This document shows, one piece after another, positions 41,950-51,300 of a stretch of DNA of 64,000 nt. Below the pieces are notes generated by a model. It had not been told where the DNA came from. It did no database searches and saw nothing but the letters and a program-made list of their open reading frames with translations. Within the stretch, counting starts at the first letter, position 1; each line of letters begins with the position of its first letter. Origin of the DNA: Polaromonas sp. AER18D-145. Lineage in GTDB: Bacteria > Pseudomonadota > Gammaproteobacteria > Burkholderiales > Burkholderiaceae_C. The stretch spans positions 1 through 64,000 of the forward strand of contig NZ_NBZV01000017.1 of assembly GCF_002379095.1 (NCBI RefSeq), written 5' to 3'. The position numbers and the translations under genes were made by a program.

Positions 41950-42661
41950 GTTTGTTTCCTAGGTAAGCTTCCTGTACACGGGCATCGGCCAGCACCTCGC
42001 TTGCCGTGCCGACAGCGAGAACCTCGCCAAAATTGAGGACGACGACCTGGTCGCACAAGGCCGTCACGGTCGGAACGGAATGTTCGATCACCAAAAGACC
42101 GAGGCCCTCATCACGCAGACGCATGAAACGCTCGTGCATCTGCGCGGCTTCAACGGGCGTGAGCCCGGCCAGCATTTCATCCAGCAGCAACAGTTTGGGT
42201 TCCGTGGCCAAGGCACGGGCCACCTCCATCGCACGCAGGTCTGCCACACTCAAACCATCAGCATCCCGGTCGCCCAGATGGCTAATGCCGACGCGCTGCA
42301 GTACTTCGCTGGCCTTGTCCCGCGCCTTGGCGGTCCCTGGGTGCCGCACCATCGCGCCGACCATGACGTTTTCCAGAACGGTCATGCCTTCAAACGGTCG
42401 CACAATCTGGAAGGTACGGCCCATGCCCAGCCTACAGATGCTATGCGGCGGCAACGTCTCGGTGCGCACCCCAGCCAGAGTCACCGTTCCTGAATCGCAA
42501 CGATGGAATCCAGAAATGCAGCCAAACAAGGTGGTCTTGCCGGCACCGTTGGGACCAATGACGCCGACAATTTGCCCGGCCGCCACCTTTAGCGAGACGT
42601 TTTGCAAAGCCTTCAATCCACCAAATGCCTTGCTTACGCCTTGAACATTCAGCAGCATCAT
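41942..42661 (-). CDS. livG: Branched-chain amino acid-type ABC transporter ATP-binding protein LivG
   Basis: Starting at the ATG at 42661 (MMLLNVQGVSKAFGGLKALQ) the product is 239 residues. Walker A is GPNGAGKTT (about 37-45), the signature region is LSVADLRAME (a LivG-type variant, about 142-151), Walker B is LLLLDEMLAGLTP (about 162-174) and the end is VQEAYLG. A much longer in-frame opening to 42925 lies inside livM and is rejected. The gene overlaps livM by four bases. Confidence 0.94.
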   Translation of the reverse strand: MMLLNVQGVSKAFGGLKALQNVSLKVAAGQIVGVIGPNGAGKTTLFGCISGFHRCDSGTVTLAGVRTETLPPHSICRLGMGRTFQIVRPFEGMTVLENVMVGAMVRHPGTAKARDKASEVLQRVGISHLGDRDADGLSVADLRAMEVARALATEPKLLLLDEMLAGLTPVEAAQMHERFMRLRDEGLGLLVIEHSVPTVTALCDQVVVLNFGEVLAVGTASEVLADARVQEAYLGNKHA

Positions 42662-43668
42662 AACGGGCTCCCCCCGAGTCCGGGTGCAACGGGCAATGCC
42701 GGGTCGGCAGTGTCGGTTGTGCGCTTTTCCGTCCGAAAAATTCTCAAGGAGGCCAGACCTTGTGGCAATGCCAGCGCCACGACGATCAACAACAGCGCAT
42801 AAACGACCGACGGCGCTCCAGGAAGCGAAGTACCGAGCACCGTGCGGATGGCCTCGCCCAGCGGCAACAAGAGCGCCGCGCCCAGGATCGGCCCCCACAA
42901 GGTTCGCATGCCACCGATGATGCAAAACACCAGTATCTGTATCGACAGGTCAACGCTCAGCACCGAGCGCGGATCGACGAATGAAATGTATTGGGCATAG
43001 AATGCGCCACCCAGCGCGGTCAGCATCGCCGAGATGACAATCGCCAGCAGCTTGTAGCGAAACGCCGGAATACCGAGCGCTTCTGCCGCTTCCTCGTTGT
43101 CACGCAACGCTCGCCAGTAGTAGCCCACCCGCATCGTCAGCAGCAGCCGTCCGATGACGAGAACGGCAATCAACAGGATGGCGGCGATGACGGCATACGG
43201 CCATTTCTCGCGAAACTGCAAATAGCCCCATCCCCAATGCGCAAAGTCCAGCGACAGTCCGTCGGAGCGTCCCAAAGGACGCGATGCACCGGCCGACAGG
43301 TAAGCAATCTCGGCGCAAGCCAGGGTCAGCAGACCAAAATAGTGGCCCTTCACTCTGAAACGAAAGCATAGCGCGCCAATGACCAGCGCCATCACAGCCG
43401 CCAGGGCTACGCCAACCAACGCGCTGATCCACGGTGACATGCCATGGGCTGAATACATGTAGGCTACCGTGTAGGCCCCGGTTCCGGCAAACAGCGCATG
43501 TCCGAGCGACATGAGCCCGGTATAGCCAGCCGCCAGGTTCCACGACACCCCCCAGTAGCCATAGAGCATGATCAAAATGAGGACGTTCATGATGGCGCGA
43601 TCACCCATCCCCACATAGAAAGCAATGGCGGCAAGCAGCACTGCCGCCCCGATCAGAACAGGCTTCAT
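42658..43668 (-). CDS. livM: Branched-chain amino acid-type ABC transporter permease LivM
   Basis: The 336-residue permease starts MKPVLIGAAVLLAAIAFYVG at 43668. LivM motifs are NLAAGYTGLMSLGHALFAGT (about 44-63) and the cytoplasmic ALRDNEEAAEALGIPAFRYK (about 194-213). About ten hydrophobic segments are visible. It follows livH after two bases and overlaps livG by four. Substrate unknown; the linked aldehyde dehydrogenase and SDRs argue for something other than plain amino acids. Confidence 0.93.
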   Translation of the reverse strand: MKPVLIGAAVLLAAIAFYVGMGDRAIMNVLILIMLYGYWGVSWNLAAGYTGLMSLGHALFAGTGAYTVAYMYSAHGMSPWISALVGVALAAVMALVIGALCFRFRVKGHYFGLLTLACAEIAYLSAGASRPLGRSDGLSLDFAHWGWGYLQFREKWPYAVIAAILLIAVLVIGRLLLTMRVGYYWRALRDNEEAAEALGIPAFRYKLLAIVISAMLTALGGAFYAQYISFVDPRSVLSVDLSIQILVFCIIGGMRTLWGPILGAALLLPLGEAIRTVLGTSLPGAPSVVYALLLIVVALALPQGLASLRIFRTEKRTTDTADPALPVAPGLGGSPL

Positions 43669-43670
43669 AG

Positions 43671-44543
43671 TTATTTCCTTGGCACCAGAAGACCTTGCGG
43701 CCGCCAGAGCATGACGACGACCAGCAGGCCAAACGGAATGGCAGCGCCGAGCGATGCGGGCAACCAAACGCCAGCCAGGCGTTCGGAGACTCCAACCAGT
43801 AGTCCGGCGACGATAGCGCCAAAAAAATTGCCGAGGCCACCGGCGATGACAATCACAAACGCGATGAGGGTAAATTGCGTACCGACGGTAGGATTCACGT
43901 AAAGCATCGGAGTGAGCAAAGGCCCGGCGACGCCCAGCGTTCCGATGCCGATGATGGTCGCCCACAACGAGACACGATGCAGGTTAATGCCGCTAAGAGC
44001 AGCGCCTTCGGGGGACTGCGACACCGCACGCATCATCAGGCCGAGGTCGGTAAATCTTAGCAAGCCATACAAGACCGCAATCAGGACGATGGATGCAGCC
44101 GCAGCAACCGCATGCGGCAGTTGCAAGGAAACGAAGCCCATCGAGATCGCCCGGTTGGCCCACTCTGTATTGACCACGAGGTTGTCGGCCTTGAACCCCA
44201 TCAGTGCCAGGTTCTGGATCAACAACGCGACGCCGATGGTGACGGCGATGGAGCTAATTTCCGATTTCCCCATGATGCGTTTGACGACCAGTTGGTACAG
44301 CAGCGCACCCACGAGGCCCATCAACGGCACCATCCAGACGATGGATGCCACTGGATCGACCCCAAACAAGGACCATGCAAAAAAGGTCCCGTACATGGCG
44401 AGCATCAGGAAGTCGCCATGCGCGAAATTGACCACGCGCATGACCCCGAACATCAGCGTCAGCCCCACGGCGATGAGGGCGTACAGCCCGCCCGAAAGCA
44501 AGCCGCTTACGATGGCCTGCAACACGACATCCATTGAATTCAT
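43671..44543 (-). CDS. livH: Branched-chain amino acid-type ABC transporter permease LivH
   Basis: The 290-residue permease has SGLLSGGLYALIAVGLTLMF (about 13-32), VVNFAHGDFLML (about 37-48) and GGLGNFFGAIVAGLLVGVSE (about 235-254), all LivH hallmarks. About eight hydrophobic segments are visible. It follows the binding-protein gene by 55 bases and is coupled to livM. Confidence 0.94.
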   Translation of the reverse strand: MNSMDVVLQAIVSGLLSGGLYALIAVGLTLMFGVMRVVNFAHGDFLMLAMYGTFFAWSLFGVDPVASIVWMVPLMGLVGALLYQLVVKRIMGKSEISSIAVTIGVALLIQNLALMGFKADNLVVNTEWANRAISMGFVSLQLPHAVAAAASIVLIAVLYGLLRFTDLGLMMRAVSQSPEGAALSGINLHRVSLWATIIGIGTLGVAGPLLTPMLYVNPTVGTQFTLIAFVIVIAGGLGNFFGAIVAGLLVGVSERLAGVWLPASLGAAIPFGLLVVVMLWRPQGLLVPRK

Positions 44544-44598
44544 AGTTCACGCCTTTAGGCTGTTGTTGGGTTCAGAGCGGAGCGGATCCGGCCTACGC

Positions 44599-45807
44599 TT
44601 ACTTGTATGGAACGATCGCGCCAGCGGCCACCTCGGGGGGCCAGACGGTCACAAATTTGCCGTCTATGACTTGGGCGACCACACTGCCAACCAAATGCTG
44701 ACCCGCAATATCAAAGCCAAACAACTGCCTGCTGGGCAGCAGCGTGAGCGGTCCAGTCGCGGATTTCAGAGTTGCCAGCGCATCCCGAACGGCTTGTGGC
44801 TTGGTCGACTTGGCTTGCTCGATCGCCTCAATGATCGCCCAAGTGGAGACGTAAGCCTGAGCCGACGTAGGCGGAGGCATGGCTTTGTATTTGGCTTCAA
44901 ATGCCGCCACGAATTTCTTGACCGATTCTTTGTTGACGTCGGGCATCCATTCGACCACTCCGAAGCTACCTTCAACGGCCTTGCCGCTTTGCAGAAGCGC
45001 AGGCTGCACCTGCCCCTGTCCGTAGCCGAGAACCAAAGGCTTGAAGTTCTGCGAAGCCATCGTACGGAACAGCACGATGGAGTCGTTCACATAGGCGGCC
45101 ATGACCACGAGGTCGGCGCCAGCGGCGCGCATCTTGGTGACCTGTGTGGAGAGATCGGAAACGCCGGTCCTGAAGCTGTCATCAGCTACCACGGCGATAT
45201 TTTTGGCGGCAAACAGCGCCTTGTAGTTGTCGGCAACCGATTGGCCATAAGGCCCGTCTTCATAAATGACGGCGACCTTGCTCACGGCGGTCCCACGCGT
45301 TTTCATATAGTCCAGAAAGCGGCCGGCATCTTCGACCGCCCATTTCGCTTTGGGACTAACGCGGAAGACATACTTCATGCCCTTTTCGGTGAGGTTGTCG
45401 GCAACCGCGCTGGTAATCACAAAAGGAACGGCATTGCGCTCGGCGACTTGCGCCACCACGACAGTGACGGCCGAACTCCAGGCGCCGGTAAGCGCACTCA
45501 CCTTCTCGCGTTCGATCAGACGCTCGGCTTCACCGCGTCCCGCCTCCGGTTTGGACTGGGTGTCTGCGACGACGAGTTGCACCTTGGCGCCATTCAGCGA
45601 GCGAATGCCGCCGCGCGCATTGATCTCCTCCACAGCCAGCTCGTGGCCTTTCATGAGCCAGCCGCCATCCGACGCGGTAACGCCGGTGAGCGGCGCCAGC
45701 ACGCCGATCTTGACCGTCTCCTGTGCCAAGGCGGTGCTGGTCAGGGCGCCCAGCGCCAAGCCTAGGCACAATGAATGAATAGTCTGTTTTTTGAAAAATT
45801 TGAACAT
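44599..45807 (-). CDS. Liv-type ABC transporter substrate-binding protein
   Basis: The 402-residue periplasmic protein has a Sec signal peptide (KKQTIHSLCLGLALGALTST, cleavage after ALA near residue 28). The Peripla_BP_6 fold follows: VKIGVLAPLTGVTASDGGWL (about 32-51), INARGGI (about 62-68), AVIYEDGPYGQSVADNYKAL (about 174-193). It precedes livHMGF on one strand with an AGGAGAC ribosome site. Its ligand is unknown; relatives of this class bind aromatic or aliphatic acids as well as amino acids. Confidence 0.92.
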   Translation of the reverse strand: MFKFFKKQTIHSLCLGLALGALTSTALAQETVKIGVLAPLTGVTASDGGWLMKGHELAVEEINARGGIRSLNGAKVQLVVADTQSKPEAGRGEAERLIEREKVSALTGAWSSAVTVVVAQVAERNAVPFVITSAVADNLTEKGMKYVFRVSPKAKWAVEDAGRFLDYMKTRGTAVSKVAVIYEDGPYGQSVADNYKALFAAKNIAVVADDSFRTGVSDLSTQVTKMRAAGADLVVMAAYVNDSIVLFRTMASQNFKPLVLGYGQGQVQPALLQSGKAVEGSFGVVEWMPDVNKESVKKFVAAFEAKYKAMPPPTSAQAYVSTWAIIEAIEQAKSTKPQAVRDALATLKSATGPLTLLPSRQLFGFDIAGQHLVGSVVAQVIDGKFVTVWPPEVAAGAIVPYK

Positions 45808-45860
45808 GTTGTCTCCTTTTAGTTTAGAAAATACCCGCTTTCTGTGGCAGCGGGCTTGTG

Positions 45861-46631
45861 TTACCGACTGGTAAATCCACCATCGATGGGTAGCGCCACC
45901 CCGGTAACGTACGAGGCGTCGTCAGACACCAGCCAAAGCGCCGCTTTGGCCACCTCTTCAGGCTGGGCCACACGCCCGAGAGGAATGCTGGCAACGAATT
46001 TGGCCTTGTTCTGCTCCGCGAGGGCGGCGTCACCGCCACGCGAAAGAAAACCCGGCAGCATCGGCGTATCGACCAGTCCCGGGCAGACGACATTGACGCG
46101 AATGCCTTCCGGACCCATGGAAAGTGCCAGCGACTTCGCCAGACCCACAATGCCGAACTTGGCCAACGAGTAGATCGGGCTGAACTGCGAACCGACGAGA
46201 CCGGAGATCGATGCCGTAAACAGAACGGAACCGCCCTGACGTTGCCGCATATACGGCAGCACTTCTCCGACCGAGACGACGGCAGACCGCACGTTCAAAT
46301 CCATCGCATGCTGGTAGGCATTCATGTCGAGACCCTCGAAGCCGCCCGGCCCTGGCTCGCCGGCATGGGCCCAGAGGATATCGATGCCACCCATGTGCTT
46401 CGCACTATCGTGGATGATCCGACGGCATTCGGTTTCGGACATCAGGTCGGCAATGACGGCGTGCGCCTGGCCACCGGCCGACTTGATCTGAGCGACCGTG
46501 GCCTGCGCATTTTTCTCACTGTAGTCGACGACGCAGACCGTGGCACCTTCACGTGCAAACAGTAGCGCGGCGGCTTTTCCCATACCCGACCCTGCGGCGG
46601 TGATGACTGCAAGTTTTCCTTTTAAACGCAT
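45861..46631 (-). CDS. Short-chain dehydrogenase/reductase (SDR)
   Basis: The 256-residue classical SDR starts MRLKGKLAVITAAGSGMGKA. The glycine motif has Ala for the first Gly (TAAGSGMG). WAHAGEPG replaces NNAG near residue 88, catalytic Ser lies in FTASISG and Tyr-x-x-x-Lys in YSLAKFG (about 154-160). VVDYSE favours NAD. It lies between the aldehyde dehydrogenase and the binding-protein gene on the same strand and is paralogous to the SDR at 40381. An alcohol-to-aldehyde/ketone step ahead of the aldehyde dehydrogenase is plausible. Confidence 0.88.
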   Translation of the reverse strand: MRLKGKLAVITAAGSGMGKAAALLFAREGATVCVVDYSEKNAQATVAQIKSAGGQAHAVIADLMSETECRRIIHDSAKHMGGIDILWAHAGEPGPGGFEGLDMNAYQHAMDLNVRSAVVSVGEVLPYMRQRQGGSVLFTASISGLVGSQFSPIYSLAKFGIVGLAKSLALSMGPEGIRVNVVCPGLVDTPMLPGFLSRGGDAALAEQNKAKFVASIPLGRVAQPEEVAKAALWLVSDDASYVTGVALPIDGGFTSR

Positions 46632-46645
46632 GATTGGCTCCTTAG

Positions 46646-48127
46646 TTAGTTGGCGTACATATCGGGATAATTACCCGTCAAATTCACAACGGTTGAACGG
46701 GTCTGGAGATAGGCATCAACCGCTTCCATGCCGTTTTCACGGCCTAATCCACTCATCTTGAATCCGCCATACGGGATGGCCCAACGGATATACCGATAGG
46801 TGTTGATCCAGACCGTGCCGGCCTGGATGCGTGAAGCCACGCGATGCGCGCGTCCGATGTTTTGCGACCAGAGACCGGCCGTGAGGCCATAGTCGGTATC
46901 GTTGGCGATCGCAATCGCTTCCTCTTCGTCATCAAAAGGAATCACCGAGACCACCGGGCCGAAGATCTCTTCCCGGGCCACGCGCATCTTGTTGTCAACA
47001 TTGGCGAACACCGTGGGCGCGACAAAATAGCCTGCGCCAAGATCGCCCTCGGAAATGCGAGCCCCTCCGGCCAACAACGTTGCGCCTTCACCTTTTGCGA
47101 TATCGATGTAGCGCAGCGTCTTGCTGAGCTGCTCGGCATGCGCCTGCGGCCCCATCTGCGCGGCAGCATCTTTGGGCATGCCGACCCGGATCCGCCCGGC
47201 CCGGCGAGCCAGTTCCTCTGCGACCTGTGTGTACACGCTGCGCTGAACCAACAGCCGCGACCCCAAAGCGCAGCTCTGGCCGCACACCGCGAACGAACTA
47301 TGCGTGGCCGCATTGATCGCATGCGCCAGATCGGCATCATCGAAGATGATGTGAGGCGACTTGCCACCGCACTCGAACGAGTAACGTTTGAGATTGACCG
47401 CACCGGTTCGCATGATCTCCTGCGCCGTTCTATGCTCACCTGTAAATGATATCTTGCTTACACCAGGATGCGCGACTAACCGAGCGCCCACGGTCGGTCC
47501 GATACCGCTCACGATATTGATGACGCCCGGGGGTACGTCGCAGGTTTCCAGCAGACGCGCAAACTCATACGCGGATACCGGCGTTTGCTCAGCAGTTTTG
47601 ACAACAACCGTGCACCCCGCCGCAAGCGCTGGAGCGAGTTTCCATGTCATGGTTAAGAGAGGCACGTTCCACGGCACAATCGCACCGACGACACCGACCG
47701 GAACGCGTGTCGTATAAGCCAGCATGCCATCCTCGATCGGGATCGTGCGGCCTTCAAGTTTGTCCGCCATGCCCGCAAAATAATAGTAGTACTGGGCCTG
47801 CACACGAATGTTGGCCAGCGCATCGCGCAACAACATCCCGTTGTCTCGAGACTCAAGTTCGGCGAGGCGCTCCGCATGCGCTTCAAAGAGTGCGCCAATG
47901 CGCCGCAACAATGCCGCACGCTGCGCCGGACTCCAACGCGACCAAGGCCCCGCCAGCGCTTCCTGCGCAGCAGAGACAGCACTGTCAATATCGCGAACGC
48001 CGGCGAATGCAACACGAGCCCAAACCTTACCGGTTGAAGGGTCTATAGATTCATTCTGCTCGCCGTCAATCGGAGCCACCCACTGCCCTCTGATATAGAG
48101 TTTGTCTTGTGTATATATCTCCGTCAC
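46646..48127 (-). CDS. NAD(P)-dependent aldehyde dehydrogenase
   Basis: The GTG at 48127 is chosen because AAGGAGACTGGC stands right before it; the product is 493 residues. Motifs are VGAIVPWNVPLLTMTWKLAP (about 146-165), catalytic Glu in FECGGKSPHI (about 250-260), catalytic Cys in CGQSCALGSRL (about 285-295), and EIFGPVVSVIPFDDEEEAI (about 385-403). It oxidises an aldehyde to the acid. First gene of the minus-strand unit with two SDRs and the ABC transporter. The 214-base gap upstream (48128-48341) shows no gene and no promoter I trust. Confidence 0.93.
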   Translation of the reverse strand: MTEIYTQDKLYIRGQWVAPIDGEQNESIDPSTGKVWARVAFAGVRDIDSAVSAAQEALAGPWSRWSPAQRAALLRRIGALFEAHAERLAELESRDNGMLLRDALANIRVQAQYYYYFAGMADKLEGRTIPIEDGMLAYTTRVPVGVVGAIVPWNVPLLTMTWKLAPALAAGCTVVVKTAEQTPVSAYEFARLLETCDVPPGVINIVSGIGPTVGARLVAHPGVSKISFTGEHRTAQEIMRTGAVNLKRYSFECGGKSPHIIFDDADLAHAINAATHSSFAVCGQSCALGSRLLVQRSVYTQVAEELARRAGRIRVGMPKDAAAQMGPQAHAEQLSKTLRYIDIAKGEGATLLAGGARISEGDLGAGYFVAPTVFANVDNKMRVAREEIFGPVVSVIPFDDEEEAIAIANDTDYGLTAGLWSQNIGRAHRVASRIQAGTVWINTYRYIRWAIPYGGFKMSGLGRENGMEAVDAYLQTRSTVVNLTGNYPDMYAN

Positions 48128-48341
48128 GCCAGTCTCCTTCGTCTGATTAAATTCCAATTTTTCTTCTCAAGCACACCAACGCTTCAGAAGGCTTCTCGCG
48201 ATTCAATGTGGGCTCCAGTCAATTTACAGTCCTGCCGGCGTCCTCAACCTGTACCTGCGATATCGATACTCACGGGCATACCAATACGCTCCTCCAACTG
48301 ATTCCCCAACCCAGGGTCGCCATCGTTGGCGCAGCCCGGAC

Positions 48342-49136
48342 CTAAAAGTCGTCGCCGAAGACCGGCTTGCGCTTTTCGACGAAAGCGTTCACGGCCTCGA
48401 CGTGCTGCGGGGTCTTGTGCGCCAGCGCCTGGAAGCCCGCCGACATCTCCAGCAGGCTTTCCAGCCGCATGTGCTGGCCCTCGCGCAGCAACCGCTTGCT
48501 CAGGCGCAGCGCGCCGCCCGGGTTCGCGGCGATGCGGCTGGCGAGCGAGCGCGCCTCGTCCATCAGGCGGTCCGCCGGAACGACGCGCGACACCAGCCCG
48601 CATGCGAGCGCTTCCGCCGCGGTGACCGAATCGCCGGTGAAGGACATCTCCGCTGCTTTCGACATCCCGACGACACGCGGCAGCAGCCATGCACCGCCGT
48701 CGCCCGGGATGAGGCCCACCTTCACGAAACTTTCCGCGAATGAAGCCGCCTCGGACGCGATGCGGATGTCGCACATGCAGGTGAGGTCGCAGCCGGCGCC
48801 GATCGCCGGGCCGTTCACGGCGGCGATGGTCGGCACTTCGAGGTTGTAGAGGGCCGTGGCCACGCGCTGGATGCCTTCGCGGTACCACGTTCTCAACGCC
48901 GCGGGCGACGCGTCGAACAGCTCCCGCATGTGCTTGAGGTTGCCGCCCGACGAGAACACCGTGCCGGCGGCCGTGAGGATGACGGCGCGCACCGAAGCAT
49001 CCTTGGTGATTCGTTCGCAGGCCTGCACGAACTCCTGGGGAGCCATGTTGCCGGTGAGCGCGTTGCGCGTTTCCGGCGAGTTCATCGTCAACGTGACGAC
49101 CGGGCCGGATTGTCCGTAAAGAAGGAAGGGGGTCAC
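48342..49136 (-). CDS. Enoyl-CoA hydratase/isomerase-family protein (crotonase fold)
   Basis: From the GTG at 49136, coupled to the upstream dehydrogenase stop, the product is 264 residues. Crotonase features are GNMAPQEFVQACER (about 29-42), VFSSGGNLKHM (about 66-76), NGPAIGAGCDLTCMCDIRIA (about 102-121) and VGLIPGDGGAWLLPR (about 133-147). The two classical hydratase glutamates are replaced (Asp at the first, none clear at the second), so isomerase or another crotonase chemistry is likely. The C-terminus resembles PaaG-like proteins. It is the last gene of the operon running from 59049. Confidence 0.88.
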   Translation of the reverse strand: MTPFLLYGQSGPVVTLTMNSPETRNALTGNMAPQEFVQACERITKDASVRAVILTAAGTVFSSGGNLKHMRELFDASPAALRTWYREGIQRVATALYNLEVPTIAAVNGPAIGAGCDLTCMCDIRIASEAASFAESFVKVGLIPGDGGAWLLPRVVGMSKAAEMSFTGDSVTAAEALACGLVSRVVPADRLMDEARSLASRIAANPGGALRLSKRLLREGQHMRLESLLEMSAGFQALAHKTPQHVEAVNAFVEKRKPVFGDDF

Positions 49137-50149
49137 GCGGAGATCTCCTCGTTGGTGGGAATGAGGCTGGCGCGCATGAATTCCAGCGCGCCACGGCCGT
49201 CGGCGATGAAGGCACGCCCGAGTTCGCGGTTCCAGTGCTGCTCCGAGCCGAAGTCGGCGCGCCATTCGTGGAGGCGCCGGGTGAAGAGTTGTAGGTCGAG
49301 TTCGGCGGTGACGCCGATGGCGCCATGGATCGCATGCGCCAGTGGCGCCGCAAGCGACGCGGCTTCGCTCGCGCGGGCCTTCCCTGCCGCGGCGCGCAGG
49401 GGCTCGGGCAGGCAGCCCGCAGCCGTGCAGCCGATCTGTGCCGCCATTCGGGTTGCCGCGACATTCTCGGCCACGACGGCGAGCTGGTGCTGGATCGCCT
49501 GGAACTTGCCGATCGGCTTGCCGAACTGGACCCGGTCGTTAGCGAACGCCACCGTCATCGCCAGCACTCGTTCCATCGCGCCCGCGAGCTGCGCCGCCGT
49601 GATGGCCGCCCCGGCCGCCATCCAGTCGACGCGGGTGCCGGCGCGGATGGTTTCGGCGGGCAGTGTGTCCCAGTGGAAATCCGCGCGCAGGCTGCCATGG
49701 ATGCCGCTCGGCTCGCGCCGGGCCGCAGCCACGGGTAACAACAGCCAGCCATCGCCCTGCGACAGCGCAACCCACTGCGCCGTCATGCCGCAGGGCACTT
49801 GGTGGCCACGCACACCGCCTTGGGGAAGGGTTTCAACACGCGCCGCGATCGCGATAGGCCCCCCAGGCGCGCTGGCGCCCTCCTGCGCGAGTAAGGCCCG
49901 CACGAGAAGCGTCGCAGCCACGGGCACAGGCAGCACAGAGGCGCCCGCCAACACGAACAGTTCGAAGGCCTGGGCCAGAGAGAGTCCCGCGCCGCCCGCC
50001 TCTTCAGGCACCATGGCATCGAGGAAGCCGGACTCCTCGAGCCTCTCCCACAACGCGTCCGCCTTCCCGCCTGCCTCGATGGCGCGCACGGCCGACAAGG
50101 GGAATGCATCGGCGAGGAGACGCTCGAAATGCGCTGCCAGATCGTTCAT
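49133..50149 (-). CDS. Acyl-CoA dehydrogenase, small partner subunit
   Basis: At 338 residues this is shorter than usual and has lost most substrate-loop motifs of the middle domain. It keeps the N-terminal MVPEEAGGAGLSLAQAFELF (about 50-69) and the C-terminal helices (AQLAGAMERVLAMTVAFAND, about 187-206; FGKPIGKFQAIQHQLAVV, about 210-227). Such proteins pair with a full-length dehydrogenase in heteromers like PimC/PimD or the FadE pairs of steroid degradation. The partner is encoded directly upstream with a four-base overlap. Confidence 0.85.
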   Translation of the reverse strand: MNDLAAHFERLLADAFPLSAVRAIEAGGKADALWERLEESGFLDAMVPEEAGGAGLSLAQAFELFVLAGASVLPVPVAATLLVRALLAQEGASAPGGPIAIAARVETLPQGGVRGHQVPCGMTAQWVALSQGDGWLLLPVAAARREPSGIHGSLRADFHWDTLPAETIRAGTRVDWMAAGAAITAAQLAGAMERVLAMTVAFANDRVQFGKPIGKFQAIQHQLAVVAENVAATRMAAQIGCTAAGCLPEPLRAAAGKARASEAASLAAPLAHAIHGAIGVTAELDLQLFTRRLHEWRADFGSEQHWNRELGRAFIADGRGALEFMRASLIPTNEEISA

Positions 50150-51297
50150 CGCAACCCCAGACCGCGGGCGATCAGCCCACGCAATACTTCGCGCGTGCCG
50201 CCGCGCAGTGAAAAAGTCGGCGCGAACTGCGTCACGTAGGCAAGCGTGCGCATCAGCGCCGGCGAGGCCACGTGGCGCGTGTCGCTCGCGATTGCGTCGG
50301 CAATCGCAATCGGGATGTACTGTTCGAGCTCGGTGCCCAGGTCCTTGACCAACGAGGCCTCGGTCATCGGGCTGCCGCCCGCACCGACCCGCGCGGTCAC
50401 GGCCACGGACATGGAGCGCAGCGCCGCCAGGTGGCCGACGATGCGCCCGGCCAGCGCCAGTGCCTGCTCGTCCGGCGCCCGCACATCGCGCAGGTGATCG
50501 ATCCAGGTGTCAAGCAGCACCATGCTGGAATAGAGCCGCTCCGGGCCGCTGCGCTCGAACGCGAGTTCCGCGTTGACCTGCTTCCAGCCGGAGCCTTCCT
50601 CGCCGATCAGGGCGTCGTGCGGGAGTTCCACGTCATCGAAGAACACCTCGCTGAAGTGGCGGTCGCCGGTCAGGTCCTCGATCGGGCGCACGGTGACACC
50701 GGTCGCCTTCATGTCGATCAGCAGTTGCGACAGGCCCACTTGCCGGTCCTCGGGCGTGCCCGAGGTGCGCACCAGCGCGATCATCCAGTGCGAGTGGTCG
50801 GCGTTGGTCGTCCATATCTTCTGGCCCTTCAGGCGCCAGCCGTCCGGCGTGGGCGTCGCCCTCGTGCGCACGCTGGCCAGGTCCGATCCGGACTGCGGCT
50901 CGCTCATGCCGATGCAGAAGAAGAGCTCGCCCTTGCAGACGCGCGGCACGAAAAAGCGCCTCTGCGCCTCGGTGCCGAAGCGCAGGACCATCGGCGCGCT
51001 CTGGCGCTCCGCGATCCAGTGGGCGGAAACGGGTGCACCGCGCGCCAGCAGTTCCTCGACGAGCACGAAGCGGGCGAACGCATCGCGCCCGCCGCCGCCG
51101 TATTCCTGTGGCAAGGCCATGCCGATCCAGCCGCGCTCGCCCAGGGCGCGGCTGAAGTCCGCGTCGAAGCCGAGCCAGGAGCGCGCCCGCCGGTCGGGCG
51201 GCACGCCGCGCAGCTTCTCGTCGAGGAAGCTGCGGACTTCGGCACGGAGGGCTTCCGCCTGCAGCGGCAAGGGCTGCAGGGACAAGGTCTCGATCAC
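50146..51297 (-). CDS. Acyl-CoA dehydrogenase, large partner subunit
   Basis: The 383-residue dehydrogenase has MALPQEYGGGGRDAFARFVL (about 57-76), IGMSEPQSGSDLASVRTRAT (about 128-147) and KGQKIWTTNADHSHWMIALV (about 154-173). The end is TFSLRGGTREVLRGLIARGL (about 360-379), the layout of the larger chain in heteromeric dehydrogenases. It binds FAD and likely forms an alpha-beta complex with the next gene's product. Linked AMACR and crotonase genes suggest a branched or ring-bearing acyl-CoA. Confidence 0.88.
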   Translation of the reverse strand: MIETLSLQPLPLQAEALRAEVRSFLDEKLRGVPPDRRARSWLGFDADFSRALGERGWIGMALPQEYGGGGRDAFARFVLVEELLARGAPVSAHWIAERQSAPMVLRFGTEAQRRFFVPRVCKGELFFCIGMSEPQSGSDLASVRTRATPTPDGWRLKGQKIWTTNADHSHWMIALVRTSGTPEDRQVGLSQLLIDMKATGVTVRPIEDLTGDRHFSEVFFDDVELPHDALIGEEGSGWKQVNAELAFERSGPERLYSSMVLLDTWIDHLRDVRAPDEQALALAGRIVGHLAALRSMSVAVTARVGAGGSPMTEASLVKDLGTELEQYIPIAIADAIASDTRHVASPALMRTLAYVTQFAPTFSLRGGTREVLRGLIARGLGLR

Positions 51298-51300
51298 GCC

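Noticed and set aside
48128-48341. Possible regulatory region or small gene upstream of the aldehyde dehydrogenase
   Set aside because: A TTGACT is present on the minus strand but no acceptable -10 box at a proper distance, and no convincing small coding frame.
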